A stretch of 64,000 nt of DNA from Bryopsis sp. KO-2023 (taxonomy: Eukaryota; Chlorophyta; Ulvophyceae; Bryopsidales; Bryopsidaceae). Positions 1 to 10,194 of the stretch are shown one piece after another. The stretch spans positions 4,092,001-4,156,000 of the forward strand of contig BSYQ01000009.1 of the NCBI GenBank assembly GCA_030272585.1, written 5' to 3'. A model generated the notes under the pieces. It was not told the DNA's origin, ran no database searches, and saw only the letters and a list, made by a program, of their open reading frames with translations. The position numbers and the translations under genes are program-made. Within the stretch, counting starts at the first letter, position 1; each line of letters begins with the position of its first letter.

Positions 1-865
1 CGTGCATTGCCCTTTCGATGTGGGGTTGTTGCAAATTTTGTGAATTCCTTGGGCGTACATCTCTCGCTGTTTCTTGTCTGTACACACCATTTTGTCATAT
101 ATGACTTGTGTTAAGGAGCCTCCCACTCCACTAATCGCCATTTCGCCATCCATAAAATCTCCAAGGCACGGGCCCTCGGCCACAACGCGTTGTGGAGCGC
201 ACCTACGGTTGAAGGTTGTTCCGAATGAGTTGCACATTGGACAAGAAAACAGCGAACAAAAGCCATGAAGTATTCTTATTCGATTGCGGGGAGTCCTGGT
301 CTTACTGGTGCTCTCCATCCTACCTATAATTATCCCGCCCGCTCGCCAACAGGATCACAGCGATAACCCACGCTAGGGGGTATCCCGCTCCCTGTCCCAT
401 TGCGTCTATTCGTTCATACTGTGTGAGAGAAGCCTGAGTTAGCAATGTCGCGCAATGTGTTTGTGTGGGTGTCGGCCACTGAAGTCGACTTCTTTATCTA
501 CCGTTTGCCGGGTTTGTCCGACTTTTTCAGTAGCTTTGCGACTACAAACGTTGCAACGATGATCAGAACTGATTTCACCATTTGATAAGCTGTCGTCCGT
601 AAGTCAAAGAAACACACGCCAGGTTAGACAAATAAGTGAGAGTCTCAGTTTCTGTCAGTCAGACAGGAGGACTGACAGGAACATCCGGTTTTGGAAGCGT
701 TTCGATTGAGCATCACAGCGTTCAATGACTGCTTCTTTCTGCTTTGGTTAAAACGTTTTGTGAAGCTGATTTGAGATGTTTTAGTGTGGAAGAAATGAAA
801 TAAAAAGAAAACATGGATGTTCGCTAGTTGATCGAACAATTATTATTTGCCCGTTTCAAAGGTAT

Positions 866-893
866 AATTCTCCACACTATAGTGTGGAGAATT
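866..893. repeat. Perfect 28-bp palindrome
   Basis: Positions 866-879 and 880-893 are exact reverse complements with no spacer (half site AATTCTCCACACTA). It lies in non-coding sequence and could form a cruciform or an RNA hairpin. It is one of several perfect palindromes in host spacers of this window. Confidence 0.85.
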
Positions 894-1959
894 TCCTTTC
901 GATAGGAGCTTTCCTTTTCAAACCCAGGTCTGCTCTTAAACCTGCAATCACGCTTTTAAAATTTTAGCTTTTTATGGGCTGCCGAAGCCCACAGAAGTTC
1001 TGTAGTGACAGATTGATTTCTCTTCATTAACTTGCTGTCGAAACGCGGAGCTTCAACAGCAACGTTACGGTCCGAGCAACCGTATTTCGTCCATACACCC
1101 CTCCAAAATACAAAGTCCGAAAACAGCAAGTTGGTGGATGGAAAAAACATATCAAGACGCACCATGTTGTCAAGGCTAAGAAGCGTAAAAGGCCAGATGT
1201 CCACTTCCGACTGCGAACGGATGGGAGGTGTCAATGCCACACATCCGTACACTTGGAGCAACCGCGACAGCGGCAAACTCCCCCTTGCACCATGATAGCG
1301 TGCTCCAACTCAAAACCAACTCAAAACCAACGATTATCTTTCGCGACAGAGAACAGTGAAGGAGAGGAGCCAGACCGAATTCATCCCAGAAAGTTTGGTG
1401 CACCTAGTGGATGTACATCTAAAGATTGGGATTCCCTGCTCTTTGCGCTGCTTTTCCCTCATAAATTCACATGCTTTACTGTTTTCCTTCAAAGAACTGA
1501 AAGAAACCTCAAAAATATCGTCAGCTGGTATTTGATCCAAATCCCCACAGGAGCAAAAGGACTTTCATCGTCATTTGGCTTGGTGTTTTGATCGACAGTG
1601 CAAGAAATCCCAGTTGTTTCATATCAACAGGCTAAGGCTGAGGGTCAATGCATCAAACACCCTCACATATTTTATTTTCAATCCCACACTCGGATTAAAA
1701 GACCTCCCAAAGCAATTCACAACACATTTTTTTTTTTTTGAATCTAAGTCTAAGTAAAGCCATAGCACATGCAGAGGAACCCCGGGGAAAAAGCCAATCC
1801 CAAAAAGAAAAATTTTGCTTTATTATCTTGTGCACGATCCAGGCCCCACACAATAACTATTCAACATTGGCTGAAGAAGCTTCTGGCATTTCATCTACTG
1901 ACAGACCAACAAAACACTTTGATTTCCTCGAATGACCACCTCCGATTTTGGACGGGCGA

Positions 1960-1978
1960 GTGTTTCACAGTGAAACAC
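1960..1978. repeat. Short perfect inverted repeat
   Basis: GTGTTTCAC and GTGAAACAC are separated by a single A, giving a 9-bp arm on each side. It is in non-coding sequence. Confidence 0.7.
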
Positions 1979-2142
1979 GAGAAGAGGGTATGTAGGATCA
2001 AAAAAAATTTATTTCTTTTTTTTCAATTTTTTTCTGGTTTGGGGGGGGGTGGGATGGGTCAACCACAGAACCAATCGTCATAGCACATGTGCAGGTATTC
2101 CTCCCCATGCAGCCAGCCAGTATTTTTACAAATGGTCTTCTG

Positions 2143-2164
2143 ACTGCGTTTCACAAAACGCAGT
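2143..2164. repeat. Short perfect hairpin
   Basis: ACTGCGTTT and AAACGCAGT form a 9-bp stem around a CACA loop, in non-coding sequence. Confidence 0.7.
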
Positions 2165-2794
2165 AAATTTCCAATTTCAAGTTTCCAGTTTTTGTTTACA
2201 GCAAAGTGAGGGAAAAACTCACGAAACAGTTTTTGTTTTTTTTTTAAACAGAAAATTGCAGCTGACTTTTGGAAGGCAGTGTATCAAGGAATCATGATGC
2301 AATAAAATAAATTGTAACAATTGGAAAAAAAAATATGTACATAAATACCCCCCAAAAAAAATTAATCGGTTGCATGCATTGATCCACTGCTCAAAGAATA
2401 AGCATATTTTGACATGGACTTCCATACGCACACACATATATATCTATATATATATATTTTTTCTCACCAACATTTTTCCAAGTTTTCAGCCCCATGTTTG
2501 TCTAGCTGCGGGCAGCAATGGTAATCTGAAAAAACCAAAAAAAAAAAAAAAACCCAGAATATCAACCGCTCATCTTTAAACCACGCATTTTTGCAGCAGG
2601 TGTGTTTCGATTCTTGTCAGGTTGATGGACAATTCAAACAATTCGGACAATTTAATTCTGCCTTGATGTAATCCAGAAGACAAATGCCAAATTTGTTAAA
2701 AACAACCACAAATTCTCGCTGATTTGGTGGAAATCTCCTTTGCCATTTGGACAGACAACGAATTCCATCATCAAATTTGGGCCAAATTTCTCAC

Positions 2795-3215
2795 CTGAGT
2801 GACCTCCACAGTACATGTACAGAGTGTTTTCGATGTTTTCCCTGCGGGCCTTAGCGCATCTACACTCCTTTTTTTTTTGCGTCCATAGCTCCCAATCCCG
2901 GTTGTCTTTGTTCCCACTCAACAACAGGGTATCTTCCGATCCACCGTTCTCTACCTCCTCCTCCCCTCCATCATCATAGTCGTCGAAATCGCCGTCCATT
3001 ATGGCTCTCAGCGCGAAAAGCTGCAGTTTCCTCACGAAAATCTTGTCCAATTCTGGCTGTCGACCCGGAGGCGTCGACAGCGTTTGGAAAGCGAAAGGGT
3101 TGGTCTCTCTGAAATCGAACTCTGTCACGATGCCGCATATCGGCGAGGCGCCCTCCGCCACCAAACCCATGAGGGCCAGCCAGAATGCCACGATGGCGGC
3201 GCCCGATTTCTCCAT
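2795..3215 (-). CDS. First exon of a secreted hypothetical protein (partial)
   Basis: The ATG at 3215 opens a frame beginning with a classic signal peptide: MEKSG, then a hydrophobic core (AAIVAFWLALMGLVAEG) and a small-residue cleavage region before SPICG. The mature part has a strongly acidic stretch (DGDFDDYDDGGEEEVE) and then a Cys-containing segment (KKECRCAKARR, MYCGGHS). A good donor (CTCAG|GTGAGA) sits at 2795, after which the open frame looks non-coding, so I end the exon there. The protein should enter the secretory pathway. I recognise no family. Downstream exons were not found, so the product is incomplete. A single-exon 187-residue reading down to 2652 is the alternative. Confidence 0.5.
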
Positions 3216-3817
3216 GCCTGCGGAGTTCTCCGAGGCCGGAAATTTGCGGATTGCGAGAATTACTTCGCTGTTGACAAGAGATAGGACTGGGTCGATCGGG
3301 CGAGAAGAATTCCAAGTCCTTCTCGTGGGTGTGTTTCTGGTGCCGTGGGGTGTCGCATCAGTTCAGCCAACTTACAGGAACATGCGCGAGTCAATCTCCT
3401 CCGCTATGACTAATACCAAAATCTAAAAATATGACAGAACATGATTACACTTGCCAAGAACACACAGGAAGAAACAAATCAATCAGGAGGAAAAAAACAC
3501 TCATCCCTCATCCATTCTATGCCACAAAAGAAAACAGGACATAAAAACACCACTCCAGTGGAGCTTCACTGCTTGACCAGTGACTGAACTTGGCAGGAGT
3601 CATCCTGCCGCCACCACACTCACCCCCATCTCATCGAAACCCCACCAGTTTCCACAGTTTCCACAGCCATCCAATCATCATTGCGACCCACAGTGTCTCG
3701 CTTGTGCGGGGGATTCGCGGGCGTCCGTTGACTTTCCTCAAACATGCGCTGTACGTCTGATCAACTACGGGGTTGCACGGAACACTCGCTGCCAGTTTTT
3801 TTGCCACTCGCTTGGCG
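3216..3817. other. Intergenic spacer, divergent promoter region
   Basis: The spacer lies between the start of the minus-strand secreted protein (3215) and the predicted plus-strand start of the RAP-domain gene (3818). It probably holds both promoters. I see no TATA box or repeat that stands out. Confidence 0.4.
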
Positions 3818-6269
3818 ATGGGGCTGTTTCGAAGACACGCGTTTTGCTTGCTGAGGGTGAGCCCTTTGTGGAGAGGAGTGACTGGGAGCAACTACTGGAC
3901 GTCGCTACCAGCGTTTGTTGCTGATAAGTGAGTGGGCCCTTTTTTTCCCCCCCGAAAGTCTGCAGAAATCTGAGCTTGCCATTCATCCACTGATCCCCAT
4001 CCACCTGCATTGCTGTCCGCTGTGAACAGAAATCAGTGATATGGCGGTGTTTTATTGAAGTATCGACTTCAACATGCATTCAATAGCTTAGCCACCACTC
4101 CATATATCTTATATGGATGGGATTTATACCATAATGCATGCATGTCATGCATTAATAATACCCCACCCACACATCCACCCACCCAGGAGCAGCAAAAAAC
4201 CGATCAACAAATCGGAAGATAAATGAAACGATAGCTAGGGAATTTACTTGGGTAATTGCTGTGTGCAGGAATTGGGTGCATGGCTCATCCAGACAACCAA
4301 AACAGAGGGAGCGCATCAAAATCATGCTGGAGGAAGACTTGGAAAAGGTCGGTGGACCTGCTGTTGTTCTTTTTCAAATCTCGTTCGCAGAAAAAGAAAA
4401 GACAGGAAAAGACCTAAAAAGAAATCGTTCTCTAATCAACCCTCCCGTCTGGGTGATTCGTTGAAAAGAAATTGCCCTTTGGTTTAGCAACATCATGGTT
4501 ATTTGAGTGAATCTGTATATAGAAACTCTATTTGACCCCTCCCCTCCCCTTTTTATCAGGAACGAATTGCACACTTACGCCACATTGGAAAGCTCAAGAA
4601 AGCCCCCTCACCTCCCGAAGCACCCCCAAGAAAATACATGAGTGCCGACAAGCGGCTGGAAGGTGAAATCCTGGAAGCTTATGATGTAATTCACCGCGGA
4701 ATGAAACGCCAAGGGGCGCACACCGTCAAAGCCCGGATCGCCGTGAAAAAAGGCATGGAGCGAATGAGGGATTTGGTCGTTTCCCACAGACTGGTCAAAA
4801 GACCCAATGCAACATGCGTGCGAATCGCGATCAAGCGTCTTGCGGAGCTCTGTCTCTTTTCCAAAGAGGAGCTGTGGTTCGGGGACCGTTACAGCAGCTT
4901 CTTCGAGGAATTGGCCAGCATGGCGGTGGACCGAGAAACTGAGTTCGACTTGTATGGATGTGCGGTGGTGGTGTGGTCTTTTGGGAAGGTGGCTGATTTC
5001 GTGCCGAGCATCAGAGGGAAGGATTCGAACGTGAGGGTTTTTGTGACCAAAATGGTGCCTCGAATGTCGCGTCATGTTGGTGAAATGGATTCTGGGATCG
5101 TGGTGATGGCTCTGCATGGGTTGGCCAATCTGGGGTATGACCTTGATCGAGATATGTTGCACAGGGTCATGGACCAAGTGACTCGGAACATAGGGGAATA
5201 CCACAAGAAATCGCTGGCTTGTGCGATATGGGGTTCGGCGAGGGTGGGGTTTTACGACATCGTGGGGTTTACGGAGAAGGCAGCCCAGCGGGTGGACCGA
5301 GAGTTTAACAAGTTTAGCACCGATGAACTGTGCATGTCGGCGTGGGGGTTGGCAAAGTATGGAAGCCAGAATTCGCCGCTGATTCTGGAAAGGATGGCCA
5401 AGTCGATAGGCCATCGGTTGGAGGAATACACTCCGTTGGGGATATCGAGGTTTCTTTCTGCCTGCGAGTTGGCCCGGTTCGATCCGGGGGAAGAAAAACT
5501 GCTGTCTTTGTTTTGCCAGTTTTCTAAGGGGATGGCTTGGCTGACCCCCAGAATCCTGGCTGAATGTCTGTTGGTGTTTGCACATTTCGGGGTGAAATTG
5601 AATGAGATCAGAGCCCCCGTCACGAAGAAATACCTGGCGACTAGTTCCTTGATCGATGTGAAAAACACGGCGCACATAGTCGGGGCTTTCGCAATGGCGG
5701 GCTGTCTGGACCTCGCGGTGTTGGGTTTTGCCACTTCGCTGATTGCGAGGTCCAGCGGTGGATTCGACAGCGTCCAGAACGCATCAAATTCAGATTTCAA
5801 TGTCAGGTTCACCCCCGAGGCTCGCTGTGACATGCACAGGGGCTTCGTCAATTTCGATGTGGGGTCCTTTGTGGGGGGTCCGGAAGGGAAATCATTCTGG
5901 AGCAAGGTCAGGGACATGTGCAGGGAGGCTTGGTCGAAAAAGGAGCGCCACAGACCGGTCAGCCCCCTCTTCGACGAAATCACCCCTGTACTAGTTCAAA
6001 TGGGGGTCGGATTCGAGAAGTCAGTGTTGCTCGACAAAGTGGGTTTCCGGGTGGATCTTGTGCTGAAAAGAAGTCCGAAAAAGGTGGCCATCCAGGTGGC
6101 TACTGATGCCGACGGGTTTGCGAATTCAGGCAAGTTGAACGGAGACTTCTTGTGGAGGGAGAAGATAATCAGGAAACTGAACCTCAGGGTTGAAAGGGTT
6201 TCTCCAAGCCATTGGGCCAAACTGAAGTCGTACGAAGAAAAATCCAAGTTTTTGGAGACCTTCTTGTAG
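3818..6269 (+). CDS. RAP-domain protein, predicted organelle RNA-binding factor (4 exons)
   Basis: Predicted exons are 3818-3856, 3966-4021, 4269-4347 and 4560-6269. Phases close to a 627-residue protein. The N-terminus (MGLFRRHAFCLLRK) is basic and hydrophobic without acids, like a mitochondrial or plastid targeting peptide. The long last exon encodes helical, weakly repetitive sequence with recurring alanine/leucine helices (CAIWGSARVGFYD, CMSAWGLAKYGS), as in FASTK/OPR-like helical-repeat proteins. The C-terminal ~60 residues match a RAP domain: GFRVDLVLKRSPKKVAIQV, then SHWAKLKSYEEKSKFLETFL. RAP proteins bind RNA in mitochondria or chloroplasts and act in rRNA or mRNA maturation; the exact target here is unknown. 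The last exon alone gives a 543-residue frame from the ATG at 4638. The first two exons rest on splice signals only. Confidence 0.8.
4132..4154. repeat. Short perfect hairpin inside intron 2 of the RAP gene
   Basis: TAATGCATG and CATGCATTA form a 9-bp stem around a CATGT loop. It lies in the predicted second intron of the RAP-domain gene. Confidence 0.6.
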
Positions 6270-6865
6270 AAATGATGGTTGGTTGGGGACATCGAGGCAT
6301 AATTGACAGGATGGTGATGTTTTCATTCTGTTCGCTCTGCTTTTTTGGGAAGTTGCAAGCTTCACTTCAGCTTGTTGTAAATTAATGACACTTGATTTTT
6401 GAACCGCTGTGTGTATGGATGAGTTTACGTGGTTAAAAGTATTGTTACAGCCAAATTCTGTAAAGACAAGGCACCATGACATTTCGCCAACAGAGATTTT
6501 GCAATGCACCCACATCCCACCAAAGAATCCCCAATGTCGAAGGAACCAGCTGAGAAATGTACAACTCCTTCGCTTCCAAACTGCAGAGGTCCAAGGATTG
6601 AGCCGCTCTTAGAATGCCACATCCATCGTTTCATAAATAAAGTAGAAAATCCCATCCGACAGCCAACCAGGCTCATGCGGGTAAACATTTCCATGTGGTC
6701 AAACTCACCACATCAACAATCGCATAAGTCATAACCATCCTAGAATCAGTAATGGGCATGGGCACCGGAAGAATCAATCTAGGCCTATGTCAATAAATCG
6801 CACCCCGCCTTCCGAATAACAACAGATAACCACTTTGCCACAGAGTGCAGATAATCCATTAATCG
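6270..6865. other. Spacer between convergent genes
   Basis: The 3' ends of the RAP gene (+) and the COQ5-like gene (-) face each other across this stretch, so it should hold both polyadenylation regions. I see no gene or mobile element in it. Confidence 0.5.
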
Positions 6866-7768
6866 TCACAGCTTGAAACCGGAGTGTATGGCCACGATAC
6901 CTCCCATCAGGTTTTCATGGCCAACTTTCGAAAACCCAGCATCCCTGATCATCCCTGCAAACGTGGCTTGGTCAGGGAATTTCCTGATGCTCTCCACCAG
7001 ATATCGGTAGCTGTCGGTGTCCCCAGCCACCAGCCTCCCCATCAAGGGAATCACATTGAAAGAATAGGTGTCGTACAACGACCTCAACACAAAGTTATCC
7101 ACCTGGGAAAATTCCAGGCACAAAAAATGCCCCCCAGGTTTCAGCACTCGCAAGGCTTCCCCCAGGACTTGGTCCAGCCGCGTCATGTTTCTGATTCCGA
7201 AAGCCACCGTGTAGAGGTCGAAGGAGTTTTCTTCGAAGGGCAGCTTCTCGGCGTCGCCCACCCGCCAGGTCATTCTTTCTTTGGCGAAGGAGCTGGTGGC
7301 TCTCTTCTTGCCTTCCTCCAGCATTTCGCCGCTGATGTCGCACACCACCACGGATCCCTCAGGGAGGTTTCTGTCGTATCCCTTCACGCTCTCCAGAGCT
7401 TCCAGTTTGTTGAGCACCCTGAAGGCGACGTCCCCCGTTCCCCCAGCCACGTCGAGATGCGCCATCCCGGGAAAGGGGTGTATTCTCGACACGAACGCGT
7501 CTTTCCACAGCCGATGCATCCCACCACTCATCACGTCGTTCATGAGGTCATACCGACTGGCGACGTTTTTGAACACCTCCCCCACGAGCCCCGATTTCTC
7601 GTCCTCAGGGACGTCTTTGAAACCGAAAGTCGCCGTTCGCGACGACTCCTTGATCCCCTCCGCGGCGTTCGACGTCCCGGCTGTCGATAAGCTGGCGCCG
7701 CTTGCGGCGATTTCCTCTCCGACCGGGGCCCATTGCCTCGGGAGGTATTGGTTCAGCGCTCTCCACAT
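6866..7768 (-). CDS. COQ5: 2-methoxy-6-polyprenyl-1,4-benzoquinol methylase, mitochondrial (COQ5/UbiE family)
   Basis: A single-exon frame of 300 residues from the ATG at 7768; no upstream ATG exists before an in-frame stop. The first ~45 residues (MWRALNQYLPRQW...) are poor in acids and fit a mitochondrial presequence. The rest is a complete class I SAM-dependent methyltransferase of the UbiE/COQ5 family. It has family signature 1 (YDLMNDVMSGGMHRLWK), SAM-binding motif I (LDVAGGTGDVAFRVL), a motif II region (VCDISGEMLEEGKKRA), GDAEKLPFEENSFD, and signature 2 (RVLKPGG). The enzyme methylates ring carbon 2 of the ubiquinone precursor and belongs to the CoQ biosynthesis complex. A plastid MenG-type role is the alternative; the order of motifs and length favour COQ5. 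Gene and plus-strand neighbour are divergent, 251 bp apart. Confidence 0.9.
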   Translation of the reverse strand: MWRALNQYLPRQWAPVGEEIAASGASLSTAGTSNAAEGIKESSRTATFGFKDVPEDEKSGLVGEVFKNVASRYDLMNDVMSGGMHRLWKDAFVSRIHPFPGMAHLDVAGGTGDVAFRVLNKLEALESVKGYDRNLPEGSVVVCDISGEMLEEGKKRATSSFAKERMTWRVGDAEKLPFEENSFDLYTVAFGIRNMTRLDQVLGEALRVLKPGGHFLCLEFSQVDNFVLRSLYDTYSFNVIPLMGRLVAGDTDSYRYLVESIRKFPDQATFAGMIRDAGFSKVGHENLMGGIVAIHSGFKL

Positions 7769-8019
7769 TGCGAACAAGAACTGCGCCCAACTTGGGCGCA
7801 ACCTCGGACTCGAGCGATTTTATTCCTCTAGTTGTCGTACGATGTGAGGAATCCTGCCCGACATGCGGGGATGGGACGCTCACCAACAGGCCCGCGACCC
7901 TGTGAGCTTCCACGGATTCGTCGTCTTCGTGTATCTGGCATGGGGACGAAACCAAGCGAGTCGCTTTCCACGTCTTTTGCTCTTGACGCTACGAGTAAGG
8001 CGTAAACACTGTTGGTGCG
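7769..8019. promoter_or_regulatory. Short divergent promoter
   Basis: Only 251 bp separate the COQ5-like ATG (7768, -) from the ATG at 8020 (+). Both promoters and 5' UTRs must fit here, so the two genes may be co-regulated. No TATA box is obvious. Confidence 0.5.
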
Positions 8020-8787
8020 ATGGCGAAAAGCGACGCAGCGACTGGGTCGCTGTTGGACTTGCCGCATGGGGTCCTGGACAAAGAGCTGGAGTATCTCGTC
8101 GAAACGGATTTGCGCTGGGCGGTCAAGTTTTGCACGTCTTCCAAACAACTGAACGATCAGTTTCAAGGGTTGCTCTCCATGCGCGAAGATTTGGGGGCTA
8201 CCGTTAAGGAGGCAAGGCACGCGCACGTGCGCGAGGGGTTGGAGGACGCCAAGAAAATTCTGGCGAGGTCGGAACCGTGGGGCGGAGTCACGCTGTGGCT
8301 GCTCGCCTTGTTGATCGCCATCTTTAGCATTCGCGGCATTGACGAGTGGCATGCTCTGGAGCTGTACCAATGGCTCGTTCACGCGTACTCCGTCTCACTC
8401 TTTTCGCGCACTTGGTCGAAATGCACCGCCAATGTCGTCCTGTTGATCTTCGACTTCTCCCTGTCCTTGGCCGGCAACATATTCTGCACGCTTTTGGCGT
8501 CCATCGTGCGTACCAAGATATCGTCGGTGGTGGCTTTGGTGAGCGTTTTTCACGCGCTGGTGATGTCCGTGCTTTTGTTGTCGATTTCGGTCCAGCCCGA
8601 CTCTTGGCGAAGCTTGGGAGGGACGTTGCACAAAATACACAACCGCTTGGCCGTGATTCTTTACTTTTCCCTCGCAATGTACTACGACGGTTTTCCTGGA
8701 GTGTGGCGATTGGCGTCGGCATGTTGTCGTTTGTTCACTTTGGTATACATGTCCTGGCTGGCAGTCATCCCCAAGGAAGATTCATAG
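8020..8787 (+). CDS. Membrane protein with an F-box-like N-terminus
   Basis: A single-exon frame of 255 residues starting at ATG 8020. Residues ~12-50 (LLDLPHGVLDKELEYLVETD and following) resemble an F-box in spacing: LP, a hydrophobic I/V-L, then a Leu-rich second helix. The key positions are only partly met, so this is a weak match. From residue ~90 the protein has four to five hydrophobic segments (TLWLLALLIAIFSI; NVVLLIFDFSLSLAGNIF; VVALVSVFHALVMSVLLL; LAVILYFSLAMYY; LFTLVYMSWLAVI) and ends KEDS. It is an integral membrane protein of unknown function. It is transcribed away from the COQ5-like gene. The frame is GC-rich and free of the homopolymers of the flanks, which supports coding. Confidence 0.65.
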   Translation: MAKSDAATGSLLDLPHGVLDKELEYLVETDLRWAVKFCTSSKQLNDQFQGLLSMREDLGATVKEARHAHVREGLEDAKKILARSEPWGGVTLWLLALLIAIFSIRGIDEWHALELYQWLVHAYSVSLFSRTWSKCTANVVLLIFDFSLSLAGNIFCTLLASIVRTKISSVVALVSVFHALVMSVLLLSISVQPDSWRSLGGTLHKIHNRLAVILYFSLAMYYDGFPGVWRLASACCRLFTLVYMSWLAVIPKEDS

Positions 8788-10194
8788 GAATAGACTGTTT
8801 TTTTTGTATATATTTTTTTTGTCCTGTTGCTTTTTTCTTGTTGACATCACTTTTAGATTATGGTTGGGAAAGCACCCAGTGGGAGGACGGGCTGTATGGC
8901 AGTCTGGGGAAATGACTGCAGAAACTCAGCCCAAAGGTTGATAGGCGGGCGGTCCGGGTGGAAAAAGGAGCTTCAGGAGGGGTGATTTTGACAGTTGCAG
9001 CAAAATCCAGTTAATCGAGAAAAATATATCAGGAAGGGGGAAATGGGAAGGGGAGGGGTTAGCGTCCTTTCTGCATTCTTTCATGAGCATGTCCCTTTCA
9101 AGAGCCTTTTTTTTTTTTTACTTTGTCCTTTCTGCTGGAGGGGTGCAATATTTCCAAGCGGGGTGGGAGGGGCAAGTAGTAGGGAAAACACACAATAGGG
9201 TTAGCGTTGGCTAGAGGAATCGTTTAAAAAAAATTACTTGAGTTTTTTTTTTTTGGGGGGGGGGAAGCTGGCCAGCTGATCAGACAGGAAAATCGAACAA
9301 TAATGTTGATGTGGTGTTTTGACAGATTAAAGTGAGGAAAAAAGGAAAAAAAAAACTCGAAAAAATGTCGAGAGTCAGAAACTGCTCTGTGGTCAACCGG
9401 AAAGGGGACACGTGCGGTGTGGTGGATTTCCAGTTTGCGTTTTTGTTTTTTTTCTTTCTTTCCAGTTTTGAAGGGCGATTGCTGCTTGCAGTAATCCCAG
9501 GTGTCTTTTTCTGGAGGTCCCATCGTGAGCAGAATCGACAAAACGAAATATGCCAACAAGAACAAATGCTGGCTTGTGTGGATTGACTATGGCTGGAGAC
9601 TCTCTCTCTCTCTTTTTTTGGGGCAGCTGCATTGGGGGGGGGGGGGGAGGCAACTTTGTAATTGGATGGATGATGTGAATCTGGACAACAGGAGAGTATG
9701 GTTTTTGGAGGAAATAGCCCCCATGATGAGCCCACATTAATGTAAAAGGATTGTCGGTGAATGGGGAGGCCTACAAACGTTATTTTAAAGCTTCAACGAG
9801 GTCGAGAAACAATCCATCGATGCGAGGGGGAGTTGTCTTTTCCCTTTTTTGTTTCTTTTTTGTCCAGTTTGGGTTGGATAGAGTGACCTGCTGCTGAATT
9901 TTGACTCTCTGATCGGTGCCTTCTGGGAGCTTGACAAATCTATGGCCGTTGGTTTCTCAGCAGGAAACCAATTCCTACAATGGGAGGAGGGGCCACAAAA
10001 AATCACCACTGGGATTTTATTATTCATTGAACCTCCACAAAAGAAAGGCAACCATTGGGTTCAAAGCCCCACAATTCAATGCAGATGTCACCTTTCATTC
10101 ACGAAATGCCATTTCGGGCCGTTTGATAAGATCATGTCCCCAATTTTGAGAGGTGGCGGTAGAGCGGGGAACTGCTGTTGATCGCCAGCATTGC
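8788..10194. other. Non-coding spacer rich in homopolymer runs
   Basis: This 1.4-kb stretch is dominated by T-runs and G-runs (T12 then G10 near 9243-9264, G-run near 9635-9648, CT repeat near 9600). It contains a perfect 8-bp hairpin at 9949-9971. I see no gene. Confidence 0.5.
9949..9971. repeat. Short perfect hairpin
   Basis: TTGGTTTC and GAAACCAA form an 8-bp stem around a 7-nt loop in the spacer before the GNAT gene. Confidence 0.6.

Larger units (their letters stand above)
1..2794. other. No supported gene; intergenic or intronic sequence
   Basis: Short open frames occur on both strands but none shows a domain, codon pattern or splice context that I would defend. The stretch holds a perfect 28-bp palindrome (866-893) and two short perfect hairpins (1960-1978, 2143-2164). 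It also has T-, A- and G-runs and an AT-dinucleotide tract near 2430-2458. Downstream exons of the minus-strand gene whose first exon ends at 2795 may lie here, but I could not place them. Confidence 0.5.

Noticed and set aside
956-1403. Overlapping 75-106-codon frames on both strands
   Set aside because: There is no domain, the frames overlap each other on opposite strands, and no splice context fixes one.
4608-5675. Long minus-strand open frame across the RAP gene
   Set aside because: It is antisense to a frame with a clear RAP domain, and its product is His/Pro/Arg-rich without domains.
6884-7690. 268-codon plus-strand frame
   Set aside because: It is antisense to the COQ5-like gene with all family motifs.
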